Of a stretch of DNA of 64,000 bases, positions 49,223 through 59,443 are shown piece by piece. The DNA is from Iodidimonas muriae (GTDB lineage: Bacteria > Pseudomonadota > Alphaproteobacteria > Sphingomonadales > Rhodothalassiaceae), in contig NZ_BMOV01000006.1 of the NCBI RefSeq assembly GCF_014647255.1, forward strand, positions 1 through 64,000, read 5' to 3'. Both the position numbers and the translations under genes were made by a program. The notes below the pieces were generated by a model. The model had not been told where the DNA came from. It was given only the letters and a program-made list of their open reading frames with translations, and searched no databases. The first letter of the stretch is position 1. Each line of letters begins with the position of its first letter.

Positions 49223-50233
49223 TTACCAGCCTTCCACGACGATTTTTCCCTTTGCCTTGCCTGTTTCGATCAACGCATGGGCAGCGCGGATATTTTCGGC
49301 ATTGATGGGAGAAAATACCGTGTCGAGCGTGGTGCGGATATGTCCGGCATCGATTTCATCTGCAACATAATTCAGCAGATTATGCTGCTCGATCATGTCT
49401 GGCGTTTGGTGCATGGCGCGGGCGAACATGAACTCCCAATGCAGGCTGGCGGCCTTCATCTTCATGCCATCCATGGGCATTGGCAGATCGGTATCATCGA
49501 TGGAAACAATCCCGCCTTGCGGGCGGATCAGTTCCACCGCCGTCTCCCAATGGCGCATGTCGTTGAATATGGCGATATGGTCCATATGCTGAAAGCCTAA
49601 AGCGCGCACCTGTTCCACCATGGGTTTGCGGTGGTTGACCACATGATCGGCCCCCAATTCCCGAACCCAGCTCTCGGTTTCCGGTCGCGAGGCCGTGGCA
49701 ATCACAACAAGACCGGCGGCTTTCGCCAGTTGGATGCCGATAGAGCCAACACCGCCGCCAGCGCCGATGATAAGGATCGACTGGCCTTTGTCTGCGCCGT
49801 CACGGTCGATGCGCAGCCTGTCGAAAAGCGCTTCATAGGCGGTGAGCGTGGTCAAAGGCAGGGCTGCGGCTTCGGCAAAGCCGAGGCTTTTTGGCTTCGC
49901 ACCCACAATGCGTTCGTCGATCAACTGGAATTCCGCATTGGAGCCGGACCGGGTGATGTCGCCCGCATAATAAACCGCGTCACCGGGCTTGAACAAGGAC
50001 GCATCCGGGCCGACGGCGTCGACAATTCCGCTGGCATCCCAGCCAAGAACGCGGGGTGTTTTTTCGATGATGTCTTTGGGAGCGCGTATTTTGGTATCCA
50101 CCGGATTTACGGAGATAGCCTTCACAGAAACCAGAAGGTCATGGCCATCAGGCGTGGGGCGGGGAAGGTCCACATCAAGTAAGGCTGAGGGGTTTTTAAT
50201 CGGCAAATAATGGGTAAGGGCAACAGCTTTCAT
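49223..50233 (-). CDS. Zinc-type alcohol dehydrogenase-like / quinone oxidoreductase (MDR superfamily)
   Basis: This 336-residue MDR protein has an N-terminal GroES-like domain (KAISVNPVDTKIR, LGWDASGIVDAVG) and a Rossmann domain with ILIIGAGGGVGSIGIQLAK (about 152-170). Structural or catalytic zinc ligands of classic ADHs are not evident, which fits the zinc-independent ZADH1/quinone-reductase subgroup. It ends KGKIVVEGW, the usual family terminus. The natural substrate is unknown, possibly an enone or quinone. Confidence 0.9.
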   Translation of the reverse strand: MKAVALTHYLPIKNPSALLDVDLPRPTPDGHDLLVSVKAISVNPVDTKIRAPKDIIEKTPRVLGWDASGIVDAVGPDASLFKPGDAVYYAGDITRSGSNAEFQLIDERIVGAKPKSLGFAEAAALPLTTLTAYEALFDRLRIDRDGADKGQSILIIGAGGGVGSIGIQLAKAAGLVVIATASRPETESWVRELGADHVVNHRKPMVEQVRALGFQHMDHIAIFNDMRHWETAVELIRPQGGIVSIDDTDLPMPMDGMKMKAASLHWEFMFARAMHQTPDMIEQHNLLNYVADEIDAGHIRTTLDTVFSPINAENIRAAHALIETGKAKGKIVVEGW

Positions 50234-50489
50234 TTTGAAGTCTCCGCATGTTCAGGGAAGGGGGCAAAATAGGATGTCGGGGCAGGGGATTAGGTTTAGC
50301 ATGGATAGGAGGCAATGTTGGTCAGGTGGATCGGTGTTCAAGCAAATTGATTATGCCGGATGAACGAGAATTTCTTGTCCATACGGGCCATTATCGGATG
50401 GAAGAAGGGGCGTGCTGGCTGGCAAAGGGCGCGTGGCGTGCTAAGCAGGGGCGGATTTATATGATGTCCTGTCCTTTAGATGGTGGTTT
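50234..50489. other. Divergent spacer upstream of TauE/SafE gene
   Basis: No gene is supported in these 256 bases. A frame at 50248-50502 lacks a ribosome site and known motifs. The stretch probably holds promoters for the two divergent genes, but none was assigned. Confidence 0.4.
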
Positions 50490-51311
50490 ATGCCGGAATT
50501 AAGCACTGATTTGTTGAGTATGATTGCCATGTTGGCGGCGGCGGCAGCCATTGCGGGCTTATTGGCGGGGTTGTTGGGCATTGGCGGCGGGATCATCATG
50601 ACGCCGGTGCTGTTTCAGATATTCGTTTGGCAAGATGCCGCTCAGGATTGGCGCATGCATATGGCGGTGGCCACGTCCTTGGCGATCATTGCGCCCACCA
50701 CTTTATCTTCTGCCCGTGCCCATACCCGTCTTGGCTCGGTCGATAAAAAACTGGCACGGCTTTGGGTGCCCGCGGTGGCTATTGGTGCTGTTATGGGGGC
50801 TATTTTGGCGCGGTTTTTGTCGAGCGAGGTCTTGATGATCGTCTTTGCCGGATTTGCGCTTTTGATGGCCGTGAAGATGCTGCTTCCTCTTGATCAATAC
50901 CGCATTGGCGGGGATGTGCCGCGCGGAAGTCTTGGCACCATTGCGCCGGTGTTGATCGGTGGACTGGCCAGCTTGATGGGTATTGGCGGCTCCACCTTTA
51001 CGGTGCCTTATCTGACACTTTTCGGTATGCCGGTGCATCGGGCCTTGGGCACGGCGGCGCTGGTGGGATCGCTTGTCAGCATTGTGGGGGCCATAGGATT
51101 TATGCTGAGTGGCTGGTCGGTGGAAACCAATCTGCCCATGATGCTGGGGTTTGTGAATGTCCCTGCGGTGTTGCTTGTGGCGCCCATTGCGGTGTTTGTG
51201 GCCCCTTTTGGCGCAAAGCTGGCCCATAAAATGAAACGGCGGACTTTATCGGTGTTGTTTGGCGGGTTTTTGATCCTGACAGCGGCCCGCCTGATTTCCA
51301 GCCTGATTTAA
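50490..51311 (+). CDS. TauE/SafE-family sulfite/organic anion exporter
   Basis: This 273-residue membrane protein has about eight hydrophobic segments and the two family repeats with glycine-rich motifs: AGLLAGLLGIGGGIIMTPVL (residues about 21-41) and IGGLASLMGIGGSTFTVPYLT (about 152-172). The G-I-G-G pattern in both halves marks TauE/SafE (formerly DUF81). Substrates in the family include sulfite, sulfoacetate and taurine-derived ions, and none can be assigned here. Confidence 0.92.
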   Translation: MPELSTDLLSMIAMLAAAAAIAGLLAGLLGIGGGIIMTPVLFQIFVWQDAAQDWRMHMAVATSLAIIAPTTLSSARAHTRLGSVDKKLARLWVPAVAIGAVMGAILARFLSSEVLMIVFAGFALLMAVKMLLPLDQYRIGGDVPRGSLGTIAPVLIGGLASLMGIGGSTFTVPYLTLFGMPVHRALGTAALVGSLVSIVGAIGFMLSGWSVETNLPMMLGFVNVPAVLLVAPIAVFVAPFGAKLAHKMKRRTLSVLFGGFLILTAARLISSLI

Positions 51312-51424
51312 CAAAGATAGCAAACACAAAGGCTTGTGGTGTTGTGACTTGTCTTGACCCTTGCCTTGGCCCCGGAATAGGGCCTAAATCCCTCCTGATG
51401 TTTTACTGATCCAAGGGGTCCGGA

Positions 51425-53347
51425 ATGCCTGATAGCACGCTCAATCTAGCCGCAGGGTTTGATGCCCCCAGCTATGAAGACTGGAAAACGCTGGTTGAAA
51501 GCGGTTTGAAAGGCCGGTCATTCGATCGTGCCATGATGTCTGATGCGCCGGATGGCTTTCGCATCAAGCCTCTTTATACCAGTGCGGATTTATCTCCGGC
51601 CCCCGATGCCGCCGGCTTTCCCGGTTTTTCGCCTTTTGTCCGCGGGATGACGGTGGATGGGCGGGGCTGGCAGGTGCATCAGCGCCATGATCACCCCGAT
51701 CCAAAGCGTGCCAATTCGCAAATTTTGAAAGATCTGGAACGGGGGGCAAGCGGGATCACGCTGGTGATCGACCCGACGGCACAAAAGGGCGTGGCCATCC
51801 ATGATCTAAAGGATTTGGATCAGGCGCTTCTGGATATGGATCTTGCCATTGCGCCCCTGCATCTGGAGGCAGGCCGTTTCGGTATTCCGGCGGCAGCGCT
51901 GCTGATGGCGCTTTGGGACAAGCGCGGCTTGGCTTTCAATGCGATATCTGGCCATTTCGGCGTGGACCCTTTGGGGGCTTTGGCAGCGGAGGGATCATTA
52001 TTGTCGTCTTTGCCTGATGCCTTGCGCGAAGCCGGGGCTCTGGCGGCCCAATGCCATGACCGTTTTCCCAAGATGACAGCGCTTTCTGTATCCAGTGAAG
52101 CGGCCCATTCCGCGGGCGCGACCGAGGCGCAGGAACTGGCTATCGCCTTAGCCACCGGACTTGCATATTTGCGGGCATCGGAACAGGCGGGGTTGGCTTT
52201 GGACGATGCGGCCAGGCAGATCCGTTTTCGCTTGATGGCGGATACGGATGTCACCTTGACCATTGCCAAATTCCGCGCCATGCGGTGCCTTTGGAGCCGC
52301 GTGCTTATGGCGTGCGGGGTCGCGCAGCCGGTTATGGCTTTGGACGCGCAAACGGCACCGCGCATGATGAGCCGGCGCGATCCCATGGTGAATGTGCTGC
52401 GGGCCACGATGGCCTGTTTCGGCGCGTCTATTGGTGGGGCGGATGCCCTCATGATTGCCCCCCATACGGATGCCATCGGCATAGCAGATGATTTTGCCCG
52501 CAGGATCGCCCGCAATGTGCAGATCATTTTGGCTGAAGAAAGCCATTTGGGGCGGGTGATGGATCCGGCAGGGGGGTCTTTTACCATGGAAGCCCAAAGC
52601 AATCAGTTGGCGGAAAAGGCATGGGATATTTTCCAGTCCATTGAAGCGCATGGCGGGATGGAAGCCGCTTTGATGGATGGTAAAATCGCCGCCATGTTGG
52701 AAAAAAGCTGGTCGAAGCTGCAAAAAGATGTGGCAACCCGGCGTGTTCCGCTGATTGGCGTGTCGGAATTTCCCAATATCCATGAAATGGCAGTGGCGGT
52801 GGAAAGCGTAGATCGGGCCGCCTTGGCAAAAGAGTCCCTGAAAGGCGTGGACATTGCCGCCAATGCCGCAATGCTTCCGCCTTTGCCACGGTATCGGCTG
52901 GGGCAGGATTTTGAAGCGCTGCGCGATCGGGCCGATGCCCATGCGGTGCGCCCAAAGGTGTTTTTGGCAACTGTGGGCCGTGTGGCCGATTTTACCGCAC
53001 GGGCCACATGGACGCGGCATGTGTTTGAAACCGGTGGCTTTGATGTGGTGATTGGCGAGGGCGGCTTTGATGCCGGGTGCATTGCCGGTCAGTGGCAATC
53101 CCTTGGCGCATCAGAGGTGGTGCTCTGCGGTGCGGATAAGGATTATGCCGACCATGGTATGGACATCGCCAAGACGCTGAAAGCGGCGGGGGCACCGCAT
53201 CTGATGCTGGCAGGAAAAGGGGGCGATCAGGAAAGCGCATGGCGCGATGCGGGCGTGGAGGGTTTTCTCCATATGGGCGTTGATATCGTTGCATTATTAG
53301 GCGCGGCCCATGATCGGGCAGATGCAGCACAAGGAGCAGGCCAATGA
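51425..53347 (+). CDS. mutA: Methylmalonyl-CoA mutase small (beta) subunit
   Basis: This 640-residue protein resembles the substrate-binding TIM-barrel half of methylmalonyl-CoA mutase ([51 protein letters not shown]) with a degenerate C-terminal flavodoxin-like domain (about 515-630) that lacks the cobalamin-binding DxHxxG. This is the non-catalytic subunit of the two-subunit enzyme. The start at 51425 follows AAGGGG. It overlaps the large-subunit start by four bases (ATGA), the usual coupling for the heterodimer. Confidence 0.93.
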   Translation: MPDSTLNLAAGFDAPSYEDWKTLVESGLKGRSFDRAMMSDAPDGFRIKPLYTSADLSPAPDAAGFPGFSPFVRGMTVDGRGWQVHQRHDHPDPKRANSQILKDLERGASGITLVIDPTAQKGVAIHDLKDLDQALLDMDLAIAPLHLEAGRFGIPAAALLMALWDKRGLAFNAISGHFGVDPLGALAAEGSLLSSLPDALREAGALAAQCHDRFPKMTALSVSSEAAHSAGATEAQELAIALATGLAYLRASEQAGLALDDAARQIRFRLMADTDVTLTIAKFRAMRCLWSRVLMACGVAQPVMALDAQTAPRMMSRRDPMVNVLRATMACFGASIGGADALMIAPHTDAIGIADDFARRIARNVQIILAEESHLGRVMDPAGGSFTMEAQSNQLAEKAWDIFQSIEAHGGMEAALMDGKIAAMLEKSWSKLQKDVATRRVPLIGVSEFPNIHEMAVAVESVDRAALAKESLKGVDIAANAAMLPPLPRYRLGQDFEALRDRADAHAVRPKVFLATVGRVADFTARATWTRHVFETGGFDVVIGEGGFDAGCIAGQWQSLGASEVVLCGADKDYADHGMDIAKTLKAAGAPHLMLAGKGGDQESAWRDAGVEGFLHMGVDIVALLGAAHDRADAAQGAGQ

Positions 53348-55542
53348 GCCATATTCCCGATTTCACAAAAATTGGCTTCAAAAGCGATAGCAAGGCTGCC
53401 AACCGTGCCGCATGGGACAAGGCCTTTGCCCAAACCACTGGCAAGCCGGTAAACAAGGCCCATTGGACGACGCCCGAAGGCATTGATGTGCCGCCGCTTT
53501 ATAGCCAAAGCGATGTGGCCGGACTGGATTTTATAGATGGCAAGCCGGGTTTTGCGCCTTTTTTGCGCGGGCCTTATCCGTCCATGTATGTGGAACGCCC
53601 CTGGACCATCCGTCAATATGCGGGGTTTTCTACAGCAGAAGAGTCCAATGCCTTTTACCGGCGCAATCTGGCGGCCGGGCAAAAAGGGCTTTCGGTGGCG
53701 TTCGATCTGCCCACCCATCGCGGCTATGACAGTGATGATGAACGGGTGGCGGCGGATGTGGGCATGGCCGGTGTTGCTATCGATTCCATCTATGATATGC
53801 GGCAATTATTCGATGGAATCCCGCTTGATAAAATGAGCGTGTCCATGACCATGAATGGTGCGGTGCTACCTATTTTGGCGCTGTATATCGTGGCGGGTGA
53901 GGAACAAGGCGTGTCGCCTGAACAGCTTTCCGGCACCATTCAAAACGATATTCTCAAAGAATTCATGGTCCGCAACACCTATATCTATCCGCCGGCCCCT
54001 TCCATGCGGATTATCTCCGATATTTTCGCCTATACGTCCCAGCATATGCCGCGCTTCAATTCCATTTCCATCAGCGGCTATCATATGCAGGAAGCTGGTG
54101 CGACGGCGGATCTGGAACTGGCCTATACGCTGGCCGATGGCATTGATTATGCCCGCGCCGGGATCAAGGCCGGGCTGGAGATCGACCGCTTTGCGCCGCG
54201 CTTGTCGTTCTTTTGGGCCATTGGCATGAACTTCTTTATGGAAGTGGCCAAAATGCGGGCCGCCCGGTTGCTATGGGCCAAGCTGATCCGCGACAATTTC
54301 CAGCCCAAAAACCCGAAATCCCTTTCCTTACGCACCCATTGCCAAACCTCCGGCTGGTCGCTTACGGCGCAAGATGTTTATAATAATGTGACCCGCACGT
54401 GTATCGAGGCAATGGCCGCCACCATGGGCCATACCCAGTCTTTGCATACCAACAGCTTTGATGAAGCCTTGGCCCTTCCCACGGATTTTTCCGCACGTAT
54501 TGCCCGGAATACCCAGCTTGTGATCGCCCATGAATCCGGCATTACCCGCAGCATCGATCCGTGGGGCGGCAGCTATTATGTGGAAAAGCTGACCCATGAT
54601 CTGGCGGCCAAAGCGCTGGCCCATATTGAAGAAGTGGAAGCCGAAGGCGGCATGGCCAAGGCCATTGAAGCGGGTATTCCCAAAATGCGGATCGAAGAGG
54701 CTGCCGCGCGCACACAGGCGCGGATCGACGGAGGCCGCCAAGCGGTGATCGGCGTCAATAAATATCCTTTGGATGAAACCGAAGAGGTGGATGTTCTGAA
54801 GGTGGACAATGCCGCCGTGCGCCGTGGCCAGATCGAAAAACTGCAAAAATTGCGGGCCGAACGAAGCGAGGACGGGGTGAATGAAGCGCTTGCAGCTCTT
54901 ACCCATGCGGCGCACTCTGGTTCTGGAAATCTTTTGGAACTGGCGGTGAATGCCGCACGGGCCAAGGCTACGGTGGGGGAAATCTCGCTGGCTTTGGAAA
55001 AGGAATTCGGACGCCATAAAGCGCAGATCAGGGCCATTGAAGGGGTGTATAAAAGCGAAGTGGGTAAAAACAGCGAGATATTGTCCAAAGTGCATGAAAA
55101 GGTTGAAGCCTTTGAAGCACGCGAAGGGCGCAGGCCGCGTATTTTGATCGCCAAAATGGGTCAGGATGGCCATGATCGCGGCCAAAAGGTGATTGCCACG
55201 GCCTTTGCCGATCTGGGCTTTGATGTGGATATCGGCCCGTTGTTCCAGACACCGAAGGAAGCTGCCCGTCAGGCCGTGGAAAATGATGTGCATATCGTCG
55301 GCGCAAGCTCGCTGGCAGCGGGGCATTTAAGCCTTGTGCCGGCCTTGCGAAAAGCGCTTCAGGATTTGGGGCGCGAGGATATCATGATCGTGGTGGGGGG
55401 CGTGGTGCCGCCACAGGATTATGATGAACTGAAAGCCGCCGGGGCCAAGGCCATTTTCGGCCCCGGTACGGTGATTGCCGATGCCGCATTGAAGCTTTTG
55501 GATGATCTCGCCCCAGCGGATCAAGGGGCGGATTGCAGATAG
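53344..55542 (+). CDS. scpA: Methylmalonyl-CoA mutase large (alpha, catalytic) subunit
   Basis: At 732 residues this is the adenosylcobalamin-dependent subunit interconverting methylmalonyl-CoA and succinyl-CoA. The TIM barrel includes [18 protein letters not shown] (about residues 83-100), [17 protein letters not shown] and [11 protein letters not shown]. The C-terminal B12 domain has D608-x-H610-xx-G613 (DGHDRG) and GASSLAAGH. Acting with epimerase and propionyl-CoA carboxylase, it completes propionate and branched amino-acid breakdown. MeaB, which guards the cofactor, is encoded at 57749. It converges on the haemoglobin gene with one base between stops. Confidence 0.97.
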   Translation: MSHIPDFTKIGFKSDSKAANRAAWDKAFAQTTGKPVNKAHWTTPEGIDVPPLYSQSDVAGLDFIDGKPGFAPFLRGPYPSMYVERPWTIRQYAGFSTAEESNAFYRRNLAAGQKGLSVAFDLPTHRGYDSDDERVAADVGMAGVAIDSIYDMRQLFDGIPLDKMSVSMTMNGAVLPILALYIVAGEEQGVSPEQLSGTIQNDILKEFMVRNTYIYPPAPSMRIISDIFAYTSQHMPRFNSISISGYHMQEAGATADLELAYTLADGIDYARAGIKAGLEIDRFAPRLSFFWAIGMNFFMEVAKMRAARLLWAKLIRDNFQPKNPKSLSLRTHCQTSGWSLTAQDVYNNVTRTCIEAMAATMGHTQSLHTNSFDEALALPTDFSARIARNTQLVIAHESGITRSIDPWGGSYYVEKLTHDLAAKALAHIEEVEAEGGMAKAIEAGIPKMRIEEAAARTQARIDGGRQAVIGVNKYPLDETEEVDVLKVDNAAVRRGQIEKLQKLRAERSEDGVNEALAALTHAAHSGSGNLLELAVNAARAKATVGEISLALEKEFGRHKAQIRAIEGVYKSEVGKNSEILSKVHEKVEAFEAREGRRPRILIAKMGQDGHDRGQKVIATAFADLGFDVDIGPLFQTPKEAARQAVENDVHIVGASSLAAGHLSLVPALRKALQDLGREDIMIVVGGVVPPQDYDELKAAGAKAIFGPGTVIADAALKLLDDLAPADQGADCR

Positions 55543-55543
55543 A

Positions 55544-55981
55544 TTAGCGTCCGCCGACGACCGGCAGGGCATTGGGACGATAGAACAGGCCGAGACGAAA
55601 GCTATCCGCGATCGTTTCGGCTTTTTCAATGAACAGCTCCGCAATATCCTTGGGACATATCTGATGGGCTGTTTGGCGGAATAAGCCCAGCCAGATATCA
55701 AAATCCGGCTCGGTGATGCCGGTGATACGGGCATGGGTGGCCATGGGCCGTCCTTTGAACCGTGCTGTTTTCAGCATCACCGACGACCAGAAATCGCACA
55801 TTTTCTCAAGATGCACCGGCCAAGGCTCGCTTATGGCTCCGTCGAACAACGGACCAAGCCGATCATCGGCGCGCACTTTGTCGTAAAATCCATGCACAAG
55901 CCTTTTGATCATCTCCTCGTCTATATCGGGATGAAGCGCAAGGCGTGGAGAGCGGGTATCTGGCGAATGGGCCATGGACAT
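55544..55981 (-). CDS. Group III truncated haemoglobin
   Basis: This 145-residue protein resembles group III truncated globins: MIKRLVHGFYDKVRADDRLGPLFDGAI (helices A-B/C), WPVHLEKMCDFWSSVML (helix E), and THARITGITEPDFDIWLGLF containing the proximal His region. Members bind O2, NO or sulfide-related ligands, and the role here is unknown. It sits on the opposite strand between mutase and the TPR-like gene, so it is probably not part of the propionate operon. The ATG at 55981 has an alternative at 55975. Confidence 0.9.
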   Translation of the reverse strand: MSMAHSPDTRSPRLALHPDIDEEMIKRLVHGFYDKVRADDRLGPLFDGAISEPWPVHLEKMCDFWSSVMLKTARFKGRPMATHARITGITEPDFDIWLGLFRQTAHQICPKDIAELFIEKAETIADSFRLGLFYRPNALPVVGGR

Positions 55982-56131
55982 GATCCTGAAGGGCTGTTTT
56001 TGTGCATATGGCTGGGTTAGTGTTCATATGCCAGTCTATCAGGCCGGTTTGTTGCTTTCCATCTTCCTGTCAAAAGGAAAGTCGCAAAGGATCAACGCAT
56101 TGCTTTTGCGCTTCTATGCGGTGCGTCTGGA

Positions 56132-57697
56132 TTGAAAAAGGTGATCAAATTCGTGCGTATTATTGGGTTTCTGGGTTTGTTATTTTGGTTTTCCATTGGT
56201 GCCGGTGAAGCACAAGAAACAGGCGAACAAGAACAAAGCGGACAGGATCAGGAACAATTGACCCCGGATGCGCCGCAAACCGCCGAAACAACCGATTTCG
56301 TTGAGGCATATGCGGCAGGGAAATTCGATCTGGCTGCCCGATTGGCGCAGCAAGGCATCGATGGTGGCGATCTGCCACGGGACAGGCGTGGACGGGCTTA
56401 TCTGGCTGTGGGGAAAGCCCATGTTCTTGCCAATCGTTTCGATCCGGCCCGTGAGGCACTGGATCAGGCGCTGGCTTTGCTTGATGCGCCCGCAGAGGCC
56501 CATTATGAGCGGTTCAAGCTCGCTTATATGGACCGGGATTGGGTAACGGCGGCGCGGGATCTCAAGGCCTTGGCCGAACAGCGTCCGGATCTGGCGCGTC
56601 CGGTGCATTTGTCTGCGGTGCAGGCCATCCAATATGGGGCGCTTGGCATGGGCGAAGATGCGCTGGTGTTCGATCTGCTGATCGCCTTGCGCAATGCTCG
56701 CTATTCCGGTGCGCCCAATGATGCCCGGCCAGATAGATTATACCGCGATCTGGTGCAAATGTTGGGGGAGCGGGGGCGGCTGTTTGAAGCGGAAGCGTTG
56801 ATTGATTTGATCCATGATGTGGATCTTATGGCCGGAATGATGGTGGACCGTCGTTTTGCGCCGCTTTGGCGGGTTCTGGATACGAAATTCGGCACGTCGG
56901 CTTCTTCGCTTACGATACGGGAATTGGAATTTATCAACCGGACGCGCCAAAATAATCGCAGTTCTTTGGGGATGGTGCGTCAGCATATGAAGGATTTGCG
57001 CCGCCACGGCTTGCCACAACAGGCCGCACAACTTGGCGGTGCGGTGATGAACAGCGTTGAAAGCGGTGCCATTGGTCAGGTGGGCGGCAGCGATCTTCTA
57101 TGGGTGGCCAATGAACTGGCCTATGCGCTTTTGGATATGGAAGAAGTGGATGCTGCCATCAGCCTTTTGGGGCAATTGGCGGGGCTTGATCCCAAACAGG
57201 TGCCGGGACTGGTCAATCAGCAGATCAATTATGCGGGAATTTTGATGGGGCTGGGGCGCTTTGAAAGTGCGCTCAATGCGGCACCCTTGGCAGAAATGGG
57301 GGCTGTGTCACGCTATGGGCAGTTTTTTATTCGCCAGATTGCGGTGTGTTCCTATGAAGCACTGGGCGAACATGAAAAAGCGCTGGCCGCCTTGGGGCCT
57401 TTGCAAGACCAACCCCTGATCAATCCACGGGCCACGCAAATTGCGCTTTTGTGCCTTGATAGGGCCGATGAAGGGGCGGATCAGTTGGTGCGCCGTTTGG
57501 AAAACGAGCGGATCCGTGAAGATGCCTTATTGGCGCTTTTGACGCCGGATCTGTCTTTCGTACAGGAGCCGTTTTTCCTTGTCTTGCAAGACCGTTTCGA
57601 TGTTTTGCGGAAAAATCCCAAGGTGATTTCGGCACGGGATAAGGTTGGCCGGGATTTGTCGCTGTCCTTGCGCCCCATCTATTGGGCAGCCTTCTAA
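56132..57697 (+). CDS. Exported TPR-like repeat protein of unknown function
   Basis: This 521-residue protein has an N-terminal signal-type segment (VRIIGFLGLLFWFSIGAGEAQ), a Gln/Glu-rich low-complexity linker (about 30-50) and a helical-repeat body with TPR-like units (AYAAGKFDLAARLAQQGI, YLAVGKAHVLANRFDPAREA, and LLGQLAGLDPKQVPGL near residue 345). I do not recognise a named family. The TTG at 56132 is used, and a GTG at 56141 is an alternative that keeps the signal peptide. It precedes meaB by 51 bases on the same strand, so it may share an operon. A periplasmic scaffold or lipoprotein-like role is plausible but unproven. Confidence 0.72.
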   Translation: MKKVIKFVRIIGFLGLLFWFSIGAGEAQETGEQEQSGQDQEQLTPDAPQTAETTDFVEAYAAGKFDLAARLAQQGIDGGDLPRDRRGRAYLAVGKAHVLANRFDPAREALDQALALLDAPAEAHYERFKLAYMDRDWVTAARDLKALAEQRPDLARPVHLSAVQAIQYGALGMGEDALVFDLLIALRNARYSGAPNDARPDRLYRDLVQMLGERGRLFEAEALIDLIHDVDLMAGMMVDRRFAPLWRVLDTKFGTSASSLTIRELEFINRTRQNNRSSLGMVRQHMKDLRRHGLPQQAAQLGGAVMNSVESGAIGQVGGSDLLWVANELAYALLDMEEVDAAISLLGQLAGLDPKQVPGLVNQQINYAGILMGLGRFESALNAAPLAEMGAVSRYGQFFIRQIAVCSYEALGEHEKALAALGPLQDQPLINPRATQIALLCLDRADEGADQLVRRLENERIREDALLALLTPDLSFVQEPFFLVLQDRFDVLRKNPKVISARDKVGRDLSLSLRPIYWAAF

Positions 57698-57748
57698 GGC
57701 TTGTCTATGTCCATATTGCATACACAAGATGTGAACAGGGGAGGCCAT

Positions 57749-58732
57749 ATGCCTGACATTGCGGCATTGGAGACGGGGATAAAAAAAGGTGATCGCGCCA
57801 TGCTGGGGCGGGCTATTACATTGGTGGAAAGCCGCCGGTCTGACCATCTGGCGCAAGCCCAGGAACTGCTGAGCCGCCTTTTACCCTTCACCGGCAAAGC
57901 CCGCAGGGTCGGTATCACCGGCGTTCCGGGAGTGGGGAAGTCTACCTTTATCGACGCCTTCGGTAGCAATCTGACAAAGCTTGGAAAGCGGGTGGCGGTG
58001 CTGGCGGTGGACCCGTCATCGGGGCGCAGCGGCGGGTCTATTCTGGGGGACAAAACCCGTATGGAACGGCTGGCCGTTGATGAACAGGCATTTATCCGTC
58101 CGTCACCATCGGCCGGGGTTTTGGGCGGTGTGGGCCGCGCCACCCGCGAAACCATGCTGCTATGTGAAGCGGCGGGCTATGATGTTATTCTGGTGGAAAC
58201 AGTCGGGGCCGGGCAATCGGAATATATGGTTGCCGATATGGTGGATGTGTTTCTGGTTCTGATGCTGCCCGGTGCGGGGGATGAACTTCAGGGGATCAAG
58301 AAAGGCATTCTGGAAATCGCGGATATCCTTGCCGTCAATAAAGCGGATCAGGATGCCGGAAAAGCGCGCCGCGCTGCCCGCGACTATGCCTCGGCCCTGC
58401 ATATCATGACGGCGGGGGATGCGGCGTGGAAACTGCCGGTTCTCACGGTTTCCGGTCTGCAAAACCAAGGTCTTGATGCACTTTGGGAGACAATGGAAAA
58501 ACACCGTCATGTGATGGTCGAGGCCGGGTTGTTCGATCAGCGCCGGCAAGATCAGCGGGTGAAGTGGATGTGGGCGATGGTGGAAGACCGGCTGCTTACG
58601 CGCTTTCGCAATCATGAAAAGGTGTGCCGTATATTGCCGGGTTTGGAGAGCGATGTGCGCAACGATTGCAAAACCGCAACCCAGGCGGCGGAAGATCTGT
58701 TGTCGGCCTTTGGTATGGGGGATTTGGAGTAG
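57749..58732 (+). CDS. meaB: Methylmalonyl-CoA mutase-associated GTPase MeaB
   Basis: This 327-residue G3E GTPase protects and reloads the cobalamin of methylmalonyl-CoA mutase. The P-loop is GVPGVGKST (58-66). Further landmarks are AVDPSSGRSGGSILGDKTRM, the switch-like VETVGAGQSE, and NKAD for guanine specificity, followed by the C-terminal dimerisation helices. The ATG at 57749 is chosen because GGGGAGG precedes it at six bases and the family starts there. The TTG at 57701 and ATG at 57707 would add 14-16 residues. Mutase genes lie 2.2 kb upstream on the same strand. Confidence 0.95.
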   Translation: MPDIAALETGIKKGDRAMLGRAITLVESRRSDHLAQAQELLSRLLPFTGKARRVGITGVPGVGKSTFIDAFGSNLTKLGKRVAVLAVDPSSGRSGGSILGDKTRMERLAVDEQAFIRPSPSAGVLGGVGRATRETMLLCEAAGYDVILVETVGAGQSEYMVADMVDVFLVLMLPGAGDELQGIKKGILEIADILAVNKADQDAGKARRAARDYASALHIMTAGDAAWKLPVLTVSGLQNQGLDALWETMEKHRHVMVEAGLFDQRRQDQRVKWMWAMVEDRLLTRFRNHEKVCRILPGLESDVRNDCKTATQAAEDLLSAFGMGDLE

Positions 58733-58858
58733 GGTTTTTGTTCAGGATTTATGACGTTTCAGCATAGTAAATATCTTTGGTTTCTATCCAGACTATAGTC
58801 TTGGGTTTAAGCTGGGGTGTGCTGAGCTTGTCTTGATAAGAAAAGGAAGAGGGCTGCC
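58733..58858. promoter_or_regulatory. Upstream region of the lemA-DUF2207 operon
   Basis: This 126-base spacer is AT-rich in its first half and ends with the ribosome site GGAAGAGG about 8 bases before the lemA start. It probably holds the lemA promoter, but no clear -35/-10 pair is called. Confidence 0.35.
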
Positions 58859-59431
58859 ATGAGCGTTCTTATGATTATATTGCTGGTTAATCTGGCGTGC
58901 GTCGTGTTGTTGGCGCTTTATGTGGCCAGCGCCTATAACAGCTTTATTCGCCTGCGGACCCATGCTTCAGAAGCATGGAGCGATATCGATGTGCAGATGA
59001 AGCGGCGCTATAATCTGATCCCCAATCTGGTGGAAACGGTAAAAGGCTATGCCAGCCATGAAAAAGACACTCTGGAACGGGTGATCGCGGCGCGTAATTC
59101 CGCCATGGGCAATCAGGGATCGCCGGGGGAGCAGGCGGCTTCGGAAAATATGCTCAGCGGTGCGTTGAAATCGCTCTTTGCGCTTTCGGAAGCCTATCCG
59201 GACTTGAAAGCCAACACCAACTTCATGCGTTTGGCTGAAGAATTGTCGGAGGTGGAAGACCATATCCAGAAAGCACGGCGCTATTACAATGGCAATGTGC
59301 GGGAACTGAACACGAAAATAGAGTCTTTTCCGTCCAATATTGTGGCGCGCGCCTTTGATATCAAACAGCGCGACTTTTTCGAACTGGATGAAGCGTCGCC
59401 GGCGCGCGAAGCTGTGAAGGTCAGCTTTTAA
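58859..59431 (+). CDS. LemA-family protein
   Basis: This 190-residue protein has an N-terminal membrane helix (residues 4-24, LMIILLVNLACVVLLALYVAS) and a three-to-four-helix soluble domain with the LemA signature: YNSFIRLRTHASEAWSDIDVQMKRRYNLIPNL. The later part (ELSEVEDHIQKARRYYNGNVRELN, FPSNIVARAFDIKQRDFFE) is also canonical. The function of the family is unclear. The next gene, 12 bases downstream, is its common DUF2207 partner. Confidence 0.95.
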   Translation: MSVLMIILLVNLACVVLLALYVASAYNSFIRLRTHASEAWSDIDVQMKRRYNLIPNLVETVKGYASHEKDTLERVIAARNSAMGNQGSPGEQAASENMLSGALKSLFALSEAYPDLKANTNFMRLAEELSEVEDHIQKARRYYNGNVRELNTKIESFPSNIVARAFDIKQRDFFELDEASPAREAVKVSF

Positions 59432-59443
59432 AGGAAAAGACAT

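Noticed and set aside
50248-50502. 84-residue frame upstream of the TauE/SafE gene
   Set aside because: It overlaps the next gene's start and has no motif or ribosome site.
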